A stretch of 64,000 nt of DNA from an uncultured Victivallales bacterium (GTDB lineage Bacteria > Verrucomicrobiota > Lentisphaeria > Oligosphaerales > JAFGRS01). Shown here one piece after another: positions 48,101 through 60,100 of the stretch. A program made the translations under genes and the position numbers. Position 1 is the stretch's first letter; each line of letters begins with the position of its first letter. Location of the stretch: NCBI GenBank assembly GCA_903837355.1, contig CAILUI010000138.1, positions 1 to 64,000 of the forward strand. Reading direction: 5' to 3'. Under the pieces are notes generated by a model, which was not told where the DNA came from, ran no database searches, and saw nothing but the letters and a program-made list of their open reading frames with translations.

Positions 48101-51100
48101 ACTTGGAGCGTCAGGGTGGGGACGCCGGTGACGGTCACCGACTCCGAGAATTCGACGAGGGCCGGAACGCTTTGGCCGAGTGTGTGCGTGCTGTCGGTGG
48201 ATACGGTGGAATGGACCTTCACGACCACGGGCGGTGCGCCGTCGGTAGTGAGGCTGCTGGCCGTGACGGCGTTGATCGCGTTGGGGACTGATGCGAGGTC
48301 GAGGATAGCGTCGGCGGCGATGGTGAGGTTGGGGAGAGCGGACTGGGAGACGCCGGCAGCGTCCGTACCGGAGCCCGCAGCGGAGCCAGTGGCGTCGGTG
48401 TTCCAGGTAGCCGGGGCAGCGCTCCAGACGATGACCGGGTTGGCAGCGGCGTTCACCGCGCCGAAGCTGATCAGGCCGCCATTGGCCGTCAGGTCGCCGG
48501 CTTGGAGATCGGCCACGAGTTCGCTGAAGGTGAGGGCGATGGAGCGGTCGGAGCGCGTGCGGGCAGAGATGACCTGCGGCTTGGCGGCGTCGAGCTGGGT
48601 ACCCCAATGCCCGCCGTTGTTGTCGCTGAGCGCCTTGTTGGCGGCGGGATCGGCGACGTCGAAGCCGTCATTGTCGTTGACATAGGCGACGGTCTTGCGG
48701 TCGGTGCCGTCGACCTGGGGGTTGGTGGTGATCTGCAGAACTATGACGGCATCGTTGACGGCGTTCGGCCAGGCCGGGGGCGGAGTGACGAAGGTGGGCA
48801 GAAGCGCCTGTGCCGTGTGACCGTCGATGCTGAAGTCGGTGGGATCGACGGTGGCGTCAACCACGGGCTCCGAGAACTGGATGGCGGTGGCGTCAACCTT
48901 GGCGTCGAGATCGAGGTCGAAGGTGGCGACGTTGATCATGACCGGGGCGGCGCCATCGGTGGTGGCAGGAACGCTGGTTGGATCAACGGGCTCGGTATCG
49001 AACGAGATCAAGGGGGTGCCGCTGATCGTCAGTAGCGGGGTGGCGCCGGTATCGGGGGCAAGGCCCTCGGGGCTGAACACCAGGTAGAGGACAGCGTTGT
49101 CGATGACGTCGGGGTAGCCCGTGGGCCCGTTCGGGTCGATGAAGACGGTGCCAGCGCGGCCGGCTACCTGCCAGTGGTTGCCGTTGTTGGCAACGTTGAT
49201 CAGCGTGGCGGGGCCGGCGTAGCCGGTGAGGGTGTTATCGCGTACGGCGCGGTCGAAGGTGATCCGCATGGCGTCGATGCGGCCGTTGCCGGTGGTGTCC
49301 AGGGTGCGGACCTCGGTGACGAGAATGCTGCCCAAGCCGCGGATCTGTACAGCCGGGGTGCCTTCGCGCAGGTTATTGGCGACACGGTCGCCGACACAGT
49401 TGTCGGGGCGTCCGGCGGTAACGGCGATGGTCGTATCCTCGGTCCAGCGGTTGCTGGTGGTCGGTGCCGTGAGGGTGATGACCACGTTGCCGGAGACGAT
49501 AGTGAGGGTACCGGTGGCGCCATCGAAGGCGGGCGTCGAGGCCCCCCAGCCGCCGGGACCGTCGGGATCGGTGGTGAAATCCTGCAAGTCCAAGGCGGTG
49601 AAGGCAGTCATCGGCTCGCTGAAGGTGAGGGTGATGACGGTACCGGCGGGGATGTTGCCGCCGGTGATGGCCTTATTGCCGCGGGCCGAGAGCAGAACGG
49701 GCTGGGCCTGGTCGTCCTCGACCAGGGCTGCGGGTCCGTAGTTCGTCCCGCCGTTCAAGCGATTGCCGTTCATGTCCTGGAGCATCTCGCCGACGGTCGT
49801 GAGATCGGGGATCTGGTCGGTGTCGTAGACGCTGGCCGCGGCTTCATCGAAGGTGAGGTAGAGAGCGTTGTTATTCTGTTCCGTGAGCGAGCCAGCGCCG
49901 GGGCCATTGGGGTCGACTTGGACGTTGGTGCGGCCGGACAGGAACCAGGTGGTGGACGCTCCCGTGGCGGGGATGTTGGTCCAGAAGTTGGTGAAGCCGC
50001 TGAGGCTGCTGTCGCGGACGGCCTCGCTGAAGGTGACGCGGACGGCGTCGATGCGGCCGTTGCCGTCGAGATCGAGGGTCTCGGTTTCCTCGCCGCGGCG
50101 GACGACGATTTTGAGGTCGGCGGGCGTGTTGTAGATGCCGGCGCTGGTACCGGGGCCGGTGCGGTCGATCCAGGCGCTCTCGCGGGCGCCGAGTGTGCCG
50201 TCGCCGTTCTCATCGTAGAAGTAGAGGCCGGCGTTGCTCAGCCAAGCGCTGTACGTGTCTACAGTAACCCAGGCGTCACCGCCGTCCCAAAGGCGCCGGT
50301 CAACCGTCTGGTTGTAGGTGTTGTTACCGTTGACATCCTCGAAGATATCCTCGCCGGTATCCCATTGGCCGTTGTGGTTACGATCGTGGAACAGCAGCTT
50401 GCCGTGCACGCCGACGGCGCCGGCAGCAGCAAACCAGGTGGGCTCAACGACGATGCCGCTGTGGACGATGACGGGGGCCACGTCGTCGGCGGTAACCAGG
50501 TTGGCCGCTGTGAAGTCGACCGGGTTGCCGGCCCAGTCGAAGAGGCCGAAGGGGTCGCTGTCGTAGAGCGTCTGATAGGTAATGCGGCCGGTGGTGCCGG
50601 CGATGTCCTCGAGGGCGATGGTCAGGGTGCGGTAGTTCGTTGAGAGCGTGACGCGGTCGGCGCTGACCGGTGAGAGGTCGGTGGCGCCGTCGGCGTCGGT
50701 GAGGCTCCAGTCGGCGGCATCCTCATTGCCGGGCTGGAGGTCTTCGTGGAAGGTGAAGGAGACGCTGTCGAGATAGCCGTCGCTGTCGGCGTCGTTGATA
50801 TCCGCCTGCACCGTGAGTTGGGGGGGCAGGCTGTCGATAGTGAGGATATCGGAGGTGATGCTGACCACATTGACGGCCTTGCTGAGGACGAGGTCGCCGT
50901 TGTTGATCTGGGCGTAGAACTGGTCGCCGCTATCGGTGAACTGCCAGTTATTGGCATCCTGGTCAGGCTGTACGACGACGAAGAAGTCATAGACCCCATC
51001 GACGGACTCGTGGTCGACGGTGTTGTAGAGAGCGGGGGCGAAGGTAACGCGGTACTCGTTGCCATTGCTGGTCCAAGCCGGGACTTCGGCGAGGGGCATG

Positions 51101-54100
51101 AGCCAGTCAACGAAGGGATCGAAGACGCCGTTACCATCGGCATCGCGGTAGAGCAGGATACCGGCATCGACGCCGGCGTCGACGGCGCCGTTATCGAGAG
51201 CGCGGAGGTCGGTGGTGGCGTTGAACTGGTTGACGTTCCAGAGCCGAACGGTGAGGCGGTCAAGGGTGACGTCGGTAGCGCCACTGTTGGCGATATCGAG
51301 GCCGATGACGGCGGACATGGCATAGCGCGGGTCGTTGAAGGGCGTCGGCACGGTCGGCTCGTAGCGGCGTATCTTGCGGTCGCCGTTGGTGACGCGGAAG
51401 CTCCAACTGAAGGCGGGGGAGTTGTAGACGTTGTCGAATGAGCGGAAGATGTCTTCGCGGGCTTCGTAGCCGAGCGGCACGGCCCCGCCCTGTTCGAAGG
51501 CGACCTGGTCCGCGGCGACGAAGCGGCTGAGGGGAGCGCCGTTGGTGACCTGGCTCTCGGCCTCGGGGAGCGTGGTCTCATCGCCGTCCCAGGCGTCGTC
51601 GCCGTCGAAGACGATCTGGTCGGTGGCGGGGTTGAAGGTGAGAGTTCCGGGAATCACGCCGCCGACAGCGGGCCGCACGACGATATCATCCCCGTGGCTG
51701 AAGTTGCCACTGCCGTCGGCGTCGTAGTAGTAGAGGCCACCGAAACCGGGAACGGTGGCGCCCGCAAGGACAGAGACGGTGTTGGCGCCAACCAGAGACG
51801 CATCTTCCGTGATCAGCGAGCCGGGACCGATGCCCAGGGTGGCGTTGCCATCGGTGTCGAGCACCTGGTCGAGGCCGGGGAGGGTGTAGACGCCGTCGGT
51901 GTCGCGGACGATGTCCTCGCCATCGTCGTACTTGCCGTTGGCATTCTTGTCACTGTAGGCCAAGCGGTCAGCCGGCGCGAAGGCGTGGAGGGTGGCACCG
52001 GAGGGGGGAGCGACGAGGACACCGCCGACCGGCGTGCCGAGGATGACGGTGTCGGTTAGGAGGTTGAAGACCAAGCCGTCGTTGCCGGCGAGAATGATCG
52101 CGTCGCCAGAGTTGAAGACGCCGTCCAGGTCGACATCGACATAGTAGGGGCTACCGATGACGCCACCGGCCAAGGACGAGTCCTGCAGGGGGCGGAGAGC
52201 AGTGTCGAGGGTGGTCTCGGGGACTCCGACGCGCAGGGTGGTGGTACCATCGCCGTCCACGAGGACGTCCTCGCCGAAGAAGGCCTGGGGGTCGAAGGTG
52301 ACGGTGATGCTGTTGTTGCCGGAACCGAGGGTGTAGGTCCCGACCTGGGTGGGGGCGACGGGGACGGTGAAGCCATTCCAGGTGAGGGAATAGGTGCCGG
52401 TGGCGGGGTTGAAGCTGATGGCGACCTGGTGGTAGCCGTCGAGCACCGCGCTGCCGATGCTGTTGATGACGAGGCCGGCGGTGGGGGTGGTCTGGACGCG
52501 GGTGGTCAGGTCGTTGTAGCGGCTGGCGATGGTAGCGATCAGGCTGTGGGTGGTGAGACGCGAGGCCGCATTGCCGACGCCGGTGCTGTACTGGATGTCG
52601 CCGACTTCGACCGTGGCGTAGAATTCGTCGCCGTAGTCGATGGAGGGTGAGAGGTTGAGGCCGACGAAGTGGTCGCTAAGGCCGCCATCGCTACTGACGG
52701 GGACCTGAGTGGCCGCGCTGGTGGCGGTGGGGAGCAAAGTGATCTTGTAGGTGCCGGTGGCGTCGTCGTATTCGGTGACGATGTCGCAGTTGATGAGGGC
52801 ACCGCTGCGGGCAAAGAGCATGGCGCCGCGCAGGGCCTGGTTGGGGTCGTCCATGGCCATCAGGTCGTCGACTGGCCGGAAGCCGTTGACGCTGTGCAGG
52901 GTGAAGGTAATGCTCTGGAGGTAGACGGTACCGGGGGCGCCGAGGAAGTGATCCACGCCGAAGAGCGGGATCGGCCTCGAGACCCCGGCGGTGCCGGCGT
53001 CAACGGTCCAGGGCGCGACCGTGGCGTCGTTGTAGACCGTATTGGTGACGCTGGTGCAGGTAATGACACCGGTGCTGCCGCCAGCGAAGCTCGGATTGCC
53101 GGTTTCGGCGGCATCGGGTTCCGTGGGCTCGAAGACGTTGGCGCTGACGCTGAAGCGGTCGCCGTAGCTAATGTCGTAGGTGGTGCGGACGGCGATGAAG
53201 TAGTCATTGCCGACGGCGGGAGCGACGTGCGAGTTGGGGAGGTGTGCGGCGCGGTCGCGGGGGTCGGGGTTGAGGGTCAGGGTGTAGGTGCCGGCACCGC
53301 CGAAGACGGGGGCCTGGCTGAGCGGGACGAACTCGTCCACGAGCGGGCCGTCGAAGACGCCGTTGGCGTTGGCATCGCGGAAGAGCGCGATACCGCTGTC
53401 GGGTCCGGCCGTCAGCGGAGCGAGGTGCGTGCTGGTGAAGCCGCCCTGATCGGTGACGCTCATGGTGATGCGCAGCAGACGGGTCTGGTTGAGGAAGAGG
53501 TAGTCTTCGCTGGCGACGTCGGGGAGCAGCTCGGCGGTACGGCGGACGACGACGAAGGCGGTGCCATCGGCGTTGCCGGGGACGATGGTTTGCTTGCCGG
53601 CGGTGCCGCTGACGTTGGTCGGTCCACCCTCGGCCCAGGTCAGCGAGCTGCTGCCGTCATAGGTAAAGCGGTAGGTGCCTTGGTCAACGACGCTGCTGAC
53701 GGCGACGATTTCGAGGCCGGTGATGGCCTGGAAGGGCGTGATGTTGCGGCCGTCGGCCGGGTAGATCGCGAGGTTCTCGCTGCCGGGGCCATTGGCCTGG
53801 CCGACCTGGACAATGAGGTAGTCACTGGTGGCGCGTTCGGCGCTGAGGACGAAGATGCCGCCGGCGCTGACGTCCACGCCCGCCCCGAGGGTACCACCGG
53901 CGCTGCTGTCGGACTGCCAGGAGAGAGTGGAGCCGGAGAGGCGGAGGACGCCGGTCTTGCCGGGGACGTTGCCGGGGCCGACGGCGTGGACGCGGACGCC
54001 GCCGATGGCAGCGGGCTGCTGGATATCACGGTCGACGTCGGCGCTGACCGTGAGCGAAGCGGTGGTGTTGGCGCTCGGCATCGGGCCCCAGGCGCTGATC

Positions 54101-57100
54101 ACAATGAAGGTTGTATTGGTGGAGTCGGCGAGCAGGTAGCGGCCGGCGGCGGCGACGTTGACGGCGGGACCACCGCGCCAGGTCAGGGTCTGGGCGGCGG
54201 CGACGTAGGCAATGCCGCCGGTGTAGGTGCCGCCGGGGAGGCTCTTGCTGACGGCCTCGACGACGAAACCGTAGGCGATGCCGAAGGCGTAGCGCGGGGC
54301 GAAGGTGCGACCGCTGTCATGCATGTCGATACCGAGGACCGCGGTGGGCTGGCTACCGGCGGCGACGGTGGCGGCGCCAGCGATGGCGCTGACCGTGGCG
54401 GGAACGGCGCCACGAACCTGGACGGAGCGAGCGCCCTCTTCGTGGGGGCTCCAGGCACACTGGAACTGGTCGCTGTTGCCGACGACCGGAATATCGACGC
54501 TGGCGTCATAGACACCGAGCTTGCCGCCGATGTCGTACCAGAGGTCGTCGCCCGGGCTGTAGGCGACGTTGTAGTCGGTATCGATGCCGCTGGGGGCACT
54601 GGGGTATTCGCCAGTGGCGCCCGGGGGCTCGGGGTCGGTGTTCGGGTTCGGGGAGGCGCCGCGCTTGGCGTAGTACATGTTGCGTTGGTAGGTGCGGATA
54701 GCGCTCAGCAGGGGCGTGTTCTGACTGCGGTGGGCGTAGGGAACGCCGGCGTCGTAGAACGGGACCGGCGCGAAGGCGTCCTCGATGTCGAGGATGGTCT
54801 CGGCCATGCCCCAGCGCTGGTCGCCGTTGGCGTCGAGATAGAGGTGATCCGTGAGAACGAGACCGGGGGTGCCGTCTTTGGTGTCCCAGCCGCTGGCAAA
54901 GTCATCGCTGGTGCGGGCGCGGCGGAAGAGAATCCCGTTGTCAGGGATTTCGACGTAGAAGCCATCGCCGAGGGTGAAGGCAACGCTGGTGACGACGCGG
55001 ATTTCATACTCGAAGCCGTCATTGCCGTTGGCCGGGTCATCGTCGTGGGGGACGGTCTGGCTGACGAGGGGCCGGAGGACGACTTCGCGGTAGGGGTGTC
55101 CTTCATCGTTGATCTTCCAGTCGCTCCATTCCATGCCGCCGGCGGCGAGTTGGACTAAGCCGCTGGTGCCGAATGTCTTGTAGAGGCGGACGCCGCTAGT
55201 GGCATCATCCGCGAGGGGGAGGAGGTCGACTTCGGGGTCGAACTGGCCGTAGGTGGTGTCGACAACACGGACGGTGATGGCGTCGATAACATCAGAGGAC
55301 AGGCCGGCGGCGTCGATGCCGAGGACGCGGCGTTCCTGCTCGTCGAGGCGCGAGGTGCCGTAGGTAGTGATGGGGCTGACTTTGGCCATGGCGTAGACGG
55401 GTCCGGAGGCGACGGCGGCGGGGGCCTTCATCGTGTAGAGAGCAGGCAGGACAGAGTTGCCGGCGAGGTTGGCGTTGTAGACGACCATCTGGTTGGCGCC
55501 GCTGACGAAGGCGTCGCCGGGGGTCACGGCGCTATTGTTGGCGGCGGCGCTGAAGGTACGCGCGGCCTGGATGTTGCCGAGGTTATTGGTGGTATTGCCA
55601 GCCAGGAGGAAGACGCTGCCGTCACTGCGCCGCCAGTAGGCGTCGCTGTTGGGGCTGAAGCCGCCCTGGTCGTAGCCGCGCAGGGTGATGCTGTTGGCGT
55701 AGAGGAGGTGATCGAAGGAGAGGGCACTGGTGTCCCAGTTGCCTTGCTGGATATGGGCCCCCTCCGAGTCCATCTGAATCATGTCGACCCAGGTGTTGTC
55801 GGCGCTGAAACCGAGGACGCGGTAGCGGCTATCGAGGGGGCGGACGGCCAGGGCCACACCGTTGAAGTTCGGCGTGGCGCCGTTGGTGGGCCCAGTACTG
55901 AAGCCCCGCGCCACGTTCGCCATCGGGCTGTTGTCGAGCACGCCGCCGGTACCGGCGATGGCGCGGGAGGTGACGTTGTTGTTATCGAACCAGAGGCGGA
56001 CCGTCTGGCGCTCGCCGCTGAGCAGGTCGATGATCTCGGGACCGTAGGGGCCGTCCTTCTCGTCGACGCTGGAGCCTTCACCGGAGGAGGGCGCGGGCGA
56101 CCAGTTGTAGTTGCTGACCGAACTGACGGGCTCGCTGAAGACGACATCCATGTAGTCGTAGGAGTTGAAGTTGGCCTCGCCAGGCTTGGTGTAGTTGGTC
56201 ACGCGCCACATGGTGGCCGAGGTCGGGCGGGCCGGGGCGCCATCCCAAGCCATGGTCGGGCCGAAGGCGTCGACGATGTAGATACTATCGGACTGCTTCG
56301 AGTCGGGGTTATCCCAGTACCAGTAGATCTGGTCCTTCTCGCGGTCGTCAGTATTGGCGGCGGCCTGGGGGACGGCGGGATCGTTGTCAAGATAGGGCGC
56401 CAGACCGTTGGACCCGGGAGTGGGGTCGGTGTAGTCGATGAGCACCCAGCGTTTGCCGTGGGTGCGGGCGCGGACCTGCGCCTGATTGATGGTAACGCGG
56501 ACGGTGCTGTAGTAGGTGGAATTGGCAATGACGCTGGCGCCGGTAACGGTGACTTGGGTCCAGTTGCCGGTGAAGGGCCAAGCGTAGATGTTCGGCGGGG
56601 TCATTGACGCCGAGTACAGGCCCTCGGTGTCGGGGGCATCGGAGGTGTCCTCGGGGTCGTTGTTCTGGACCCAGACCCTGAAGAGGCCGGCCGCGACGCC
56701 GTTCAACGAGTAGGTCGGGTAGTTTCCGCGGGGGGCGTTCGGGTTACGGAAGTTGAGGTCCACCGCGTCGACGCGACAGTCGCCGTCAAGGTCACGGTAG
56801 TAGATGCCATAGTGGTCGAGACCGGTTCCGGCCGCGGGGCCGGGAGGGGCCGACGTATTGTCTTGGTAGGGAGCCGTGGTGTAGGGTGAGGTACTGTCGG
56901 CTGCCCGCCGGTAGCGAGCCTGGGAGGTGAAGTAGGTGGGCGGCAGGGCGTCGACGGGGCTCGCCAGAATATCGACGCCTTCGTTGTACACACCGGCACC
57001 GTCGATGACGGCCGGGGTGCCCAGATCAGTATCGATATCGATCCAGGCGCAGGTGGGGGAGATGTCGAGCGAGGTCGGATAGGCGCGGCAGGCAGGCCGC

Positions 57101-60100
57101 ATGAGCAGGGTCGTCGAGGTGGCCGGAACCGCGTTGCCGTGGAAGTCGTAGACCTGGGCCGCCACCACTTGGACAACGATGCTGTAGCGGTCCAACCCGG
57201 GGGCAACGAGGCCAGGGTCGATGTTGGCGCGGTAGCTGTTGAAATTGAGGTTGCAGACGTAGGTACCCAGGTTCTGTGACACGTCATTGTCGGTGAGTGG
57301 GACGGTGTAGAGGACGGAGGAGCCCGTACTGTTGCGGACGGTGACCACGAAGTCGGCTGCCTTCAGGTTGCCGACCCGGTCGGAGACGGCCTTCGGGCCG
57401 TGGTTGCCAATGCCGCTGGCGTTGGTATAGACACGTTCGCTGAAGGTGACGCGGGCGGAGTAGTTGTCATCGGCGAGGACGACATCGACGATGCGCGGGA
57501 TGCTCTTGTCATAGAGCTTCATTTCGCCGGTGGTCGTCTGCGTATCAGCGACGTTACCGAGGCCATCGAAGACACTGTCGGCAACTGGCACGATTTCGAT
57601 GGTCTCGACGCCGGCCGGGACGCGGTACTCGTTAAGGAAGGCAGGCTTGGGGCCGCCCGAGAGGTCGAGCGCGGGCGTGTATTTGAGTTTACAGCGGGTG
57701 ACGGTGGCGCCCTGGGTGAGCGGGGCGCCGAGGGTGTCGGTGATACTGGAGATACCGACGTTGGTAAGCGTGCCGCCGTTCTGCTTGAAGATCACCTGCA
57801 GGGCATTCTGGAATAGTGCACCAGGCAGGGGCGCACCGTTGGTATCCAGGCGGTTGTCCGAGCCGTCGAGGGCGTTCGCGAACGCGGGGCTGCCGTTGTC
57901 GATCCAGATGAGGTCGGTCGAGTTGACTTTGCCATCGCTGTTGGTGTCGCGGTACATGGCGGTGACGGGCATGGCGGTGCCGGTGGCGTTGTTGGCGGGG
58001 GCGATACCCATCACCAAGCTGTCGACAAAGCCGGTGGCGACGTCGCCGACATTGTACTTGCCGTCGGGGACGCCGTAGTCCAGCCAGATGCCGTTGTTGG
58101 TACCGGCGAAGAAGGCCAGGATCCACGCCTCGTAAGCGGCCATCGGGTCTCCGTCGTAGGCGGGCGAAGGTATGGCGCCGTTGGCGGCATAGTAACTCAT
58201 GCGGTCGGGGACGAGGGCGCCAACAGTGGCTACGCCGGGTTCTGAGCCGGTCGGCCAGAACCAGTAGTCCTGCCCGGCGGTGTAGGTCTGGTCAAAGGTG
58301 ATCGACAGCCCCACCTGCACACCGATGTCCAAGAAGAGACCATCGCCGGCGCTACAGCCGAGGACAGCGTCGGTATCGATGTAGCAGACCTGGGCGATAG
58401 TCCTCGTTGAGGGGGGGAGAGGGACGCCGCTGACGGTGAGGTTCTTGAACTGGCCGGTGCGAGCCTGGCCGTCTTGGAGGCCCGCGGTGAAGGGCGGCTG
58501 CATCATCACCACGTCGTCGCGACGGCGATAGGTGTTATCAGCTACTGAGCCGCGGTCGAGCCAGAGGGCGTCGGTAGCATTCTGACCGCCGCTGGCGTTG
58601 GTGTCGCGCCAGTAGTAGACGGGGGTCAGGTCATCGAAGTCGGAGGTCTTAGACAGGCTATTGGTGCCACCGACGGGTTCACTCCAAGTGATGTCGACGT
58701 AGGTGTCATCGGTGGCGAGAGTGGCGGCGACGATGACGGGTCCGAGGTTGTCCACATGGTAGGCGTAGGGGCTGCGCTGGTAGTCGCCGTTGTGGGCGGC
58801 GGCGCCGCCGAGGGCGGTGCCGTTGGTAATCGAGTCATCGTCGATGACGTCGAGCCGGATGTAGCCGTCACCCTGGCCGACGTCGACCGTGACCAGCCAG
58901 TAGGCGGTGGGGGCCGTGGTCGCCACGTAGCCGGCGGTCACGGGATGGACACCGGTGATGACGGCACTGGGGATCGCGGTGTCGGCTTTAGCGGCAGAGG
59001 TGGTTGAGGTGAAGACGTCGAAGAAGCTGTTGGTAATGCGCAGGCGGAAGTCGCTGGGGGCGACGCCGCTGACGGCGCTTGAGAAGCGCACGAGGAAGTC
59101 GATCTGCGAGGCGTTGGTAGGATGCGGGCTTTCGGCGGAGCCGATGAGGGTCGTGCCTTCGAGCAGGCGCACCTCGGCGACCTGCGGGGCGGCCGGGTTG
59201 GTCGGCTGGCCGACGTTTTCGGTGCGGGCGGCGATGAGGGGAGCGACCGGGACGGTGTTAGCGTCGAGCTCGAAGGCCTGGGTCCCCTGCCCGTCCACAT
59301 CCGCCACGAGGAAGGCGCGCGTGAGGTCGAGAGTGAGGGGCGGAGCGAGGGCCGCGATGGCGGCGGCGTCAGTCGCGTTGAGTTGGATGATGACGTAGGG
59401 GCTGTCCGCCGCCTGGAAGATGGCGGTGTTCGTGGCAGTGAGGGTGTAGCCCTTGACGGTTACTTTGGTAGGGTCGACGGTGACGGCGCCGATGGGGCGG
59501 TTGAACTGGAGGACGACGACGGCGCTGCTGGGGATGACGTTGCCGACGTCGTACCACCAATCGACCAGGCTCAGGGCGGTGCCGCCGGTGGCGGTGAAGT
59601 TGAGGCCCCAGAGGTTGCTGGCGCCGACGGTCTGTTCGAAGGGGCCGCTGAAGCTGAGGCCGGGCTTGGTGAGGACGATGGTGTAGGGGGTCGCAGAGGT
59701 CGGGACCTTATCGATGGCCCAGATGCCATTGGCGTCAGTGAAGTCGCGGGTGGGCTCATTCCAGACCATCATTTTGAGAAAATCCGTTCCGCCCTGCTGA
59801 ATTTTCACCTGCACTCCCGGAACCGGGTTCCCGGCGGCATCGGTGATGCGGCCAGAGATGATCTTACCGGTGGCGGCGTCTTCTTTGGGCTGCATGGACG
59901 TGCGGTAGACGTTACCGACGGAGGTGCCGAAGCCGGCCCATTCCGCGCCGCCGGGGCCGGCGTAGTAGTACTCTTCGACGTTGTACCAGAGGTCGGCGCC
60001 GCCGCCCCAACCCATGTTGAAGTGGTAGTACCAGCGGCCGTCGATGCGGCCGTAGCCATCGCCGACGATCGCGTGGCCGCCGCCGGGGGGCGGCAGCAGG

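Noticed and set aside
52669..55158. Plus-strand open frame of about 830 codons
   Set aside because: Antisense to giant protein 2. No domain found, and the sense strand has convincing homology-like patterns.
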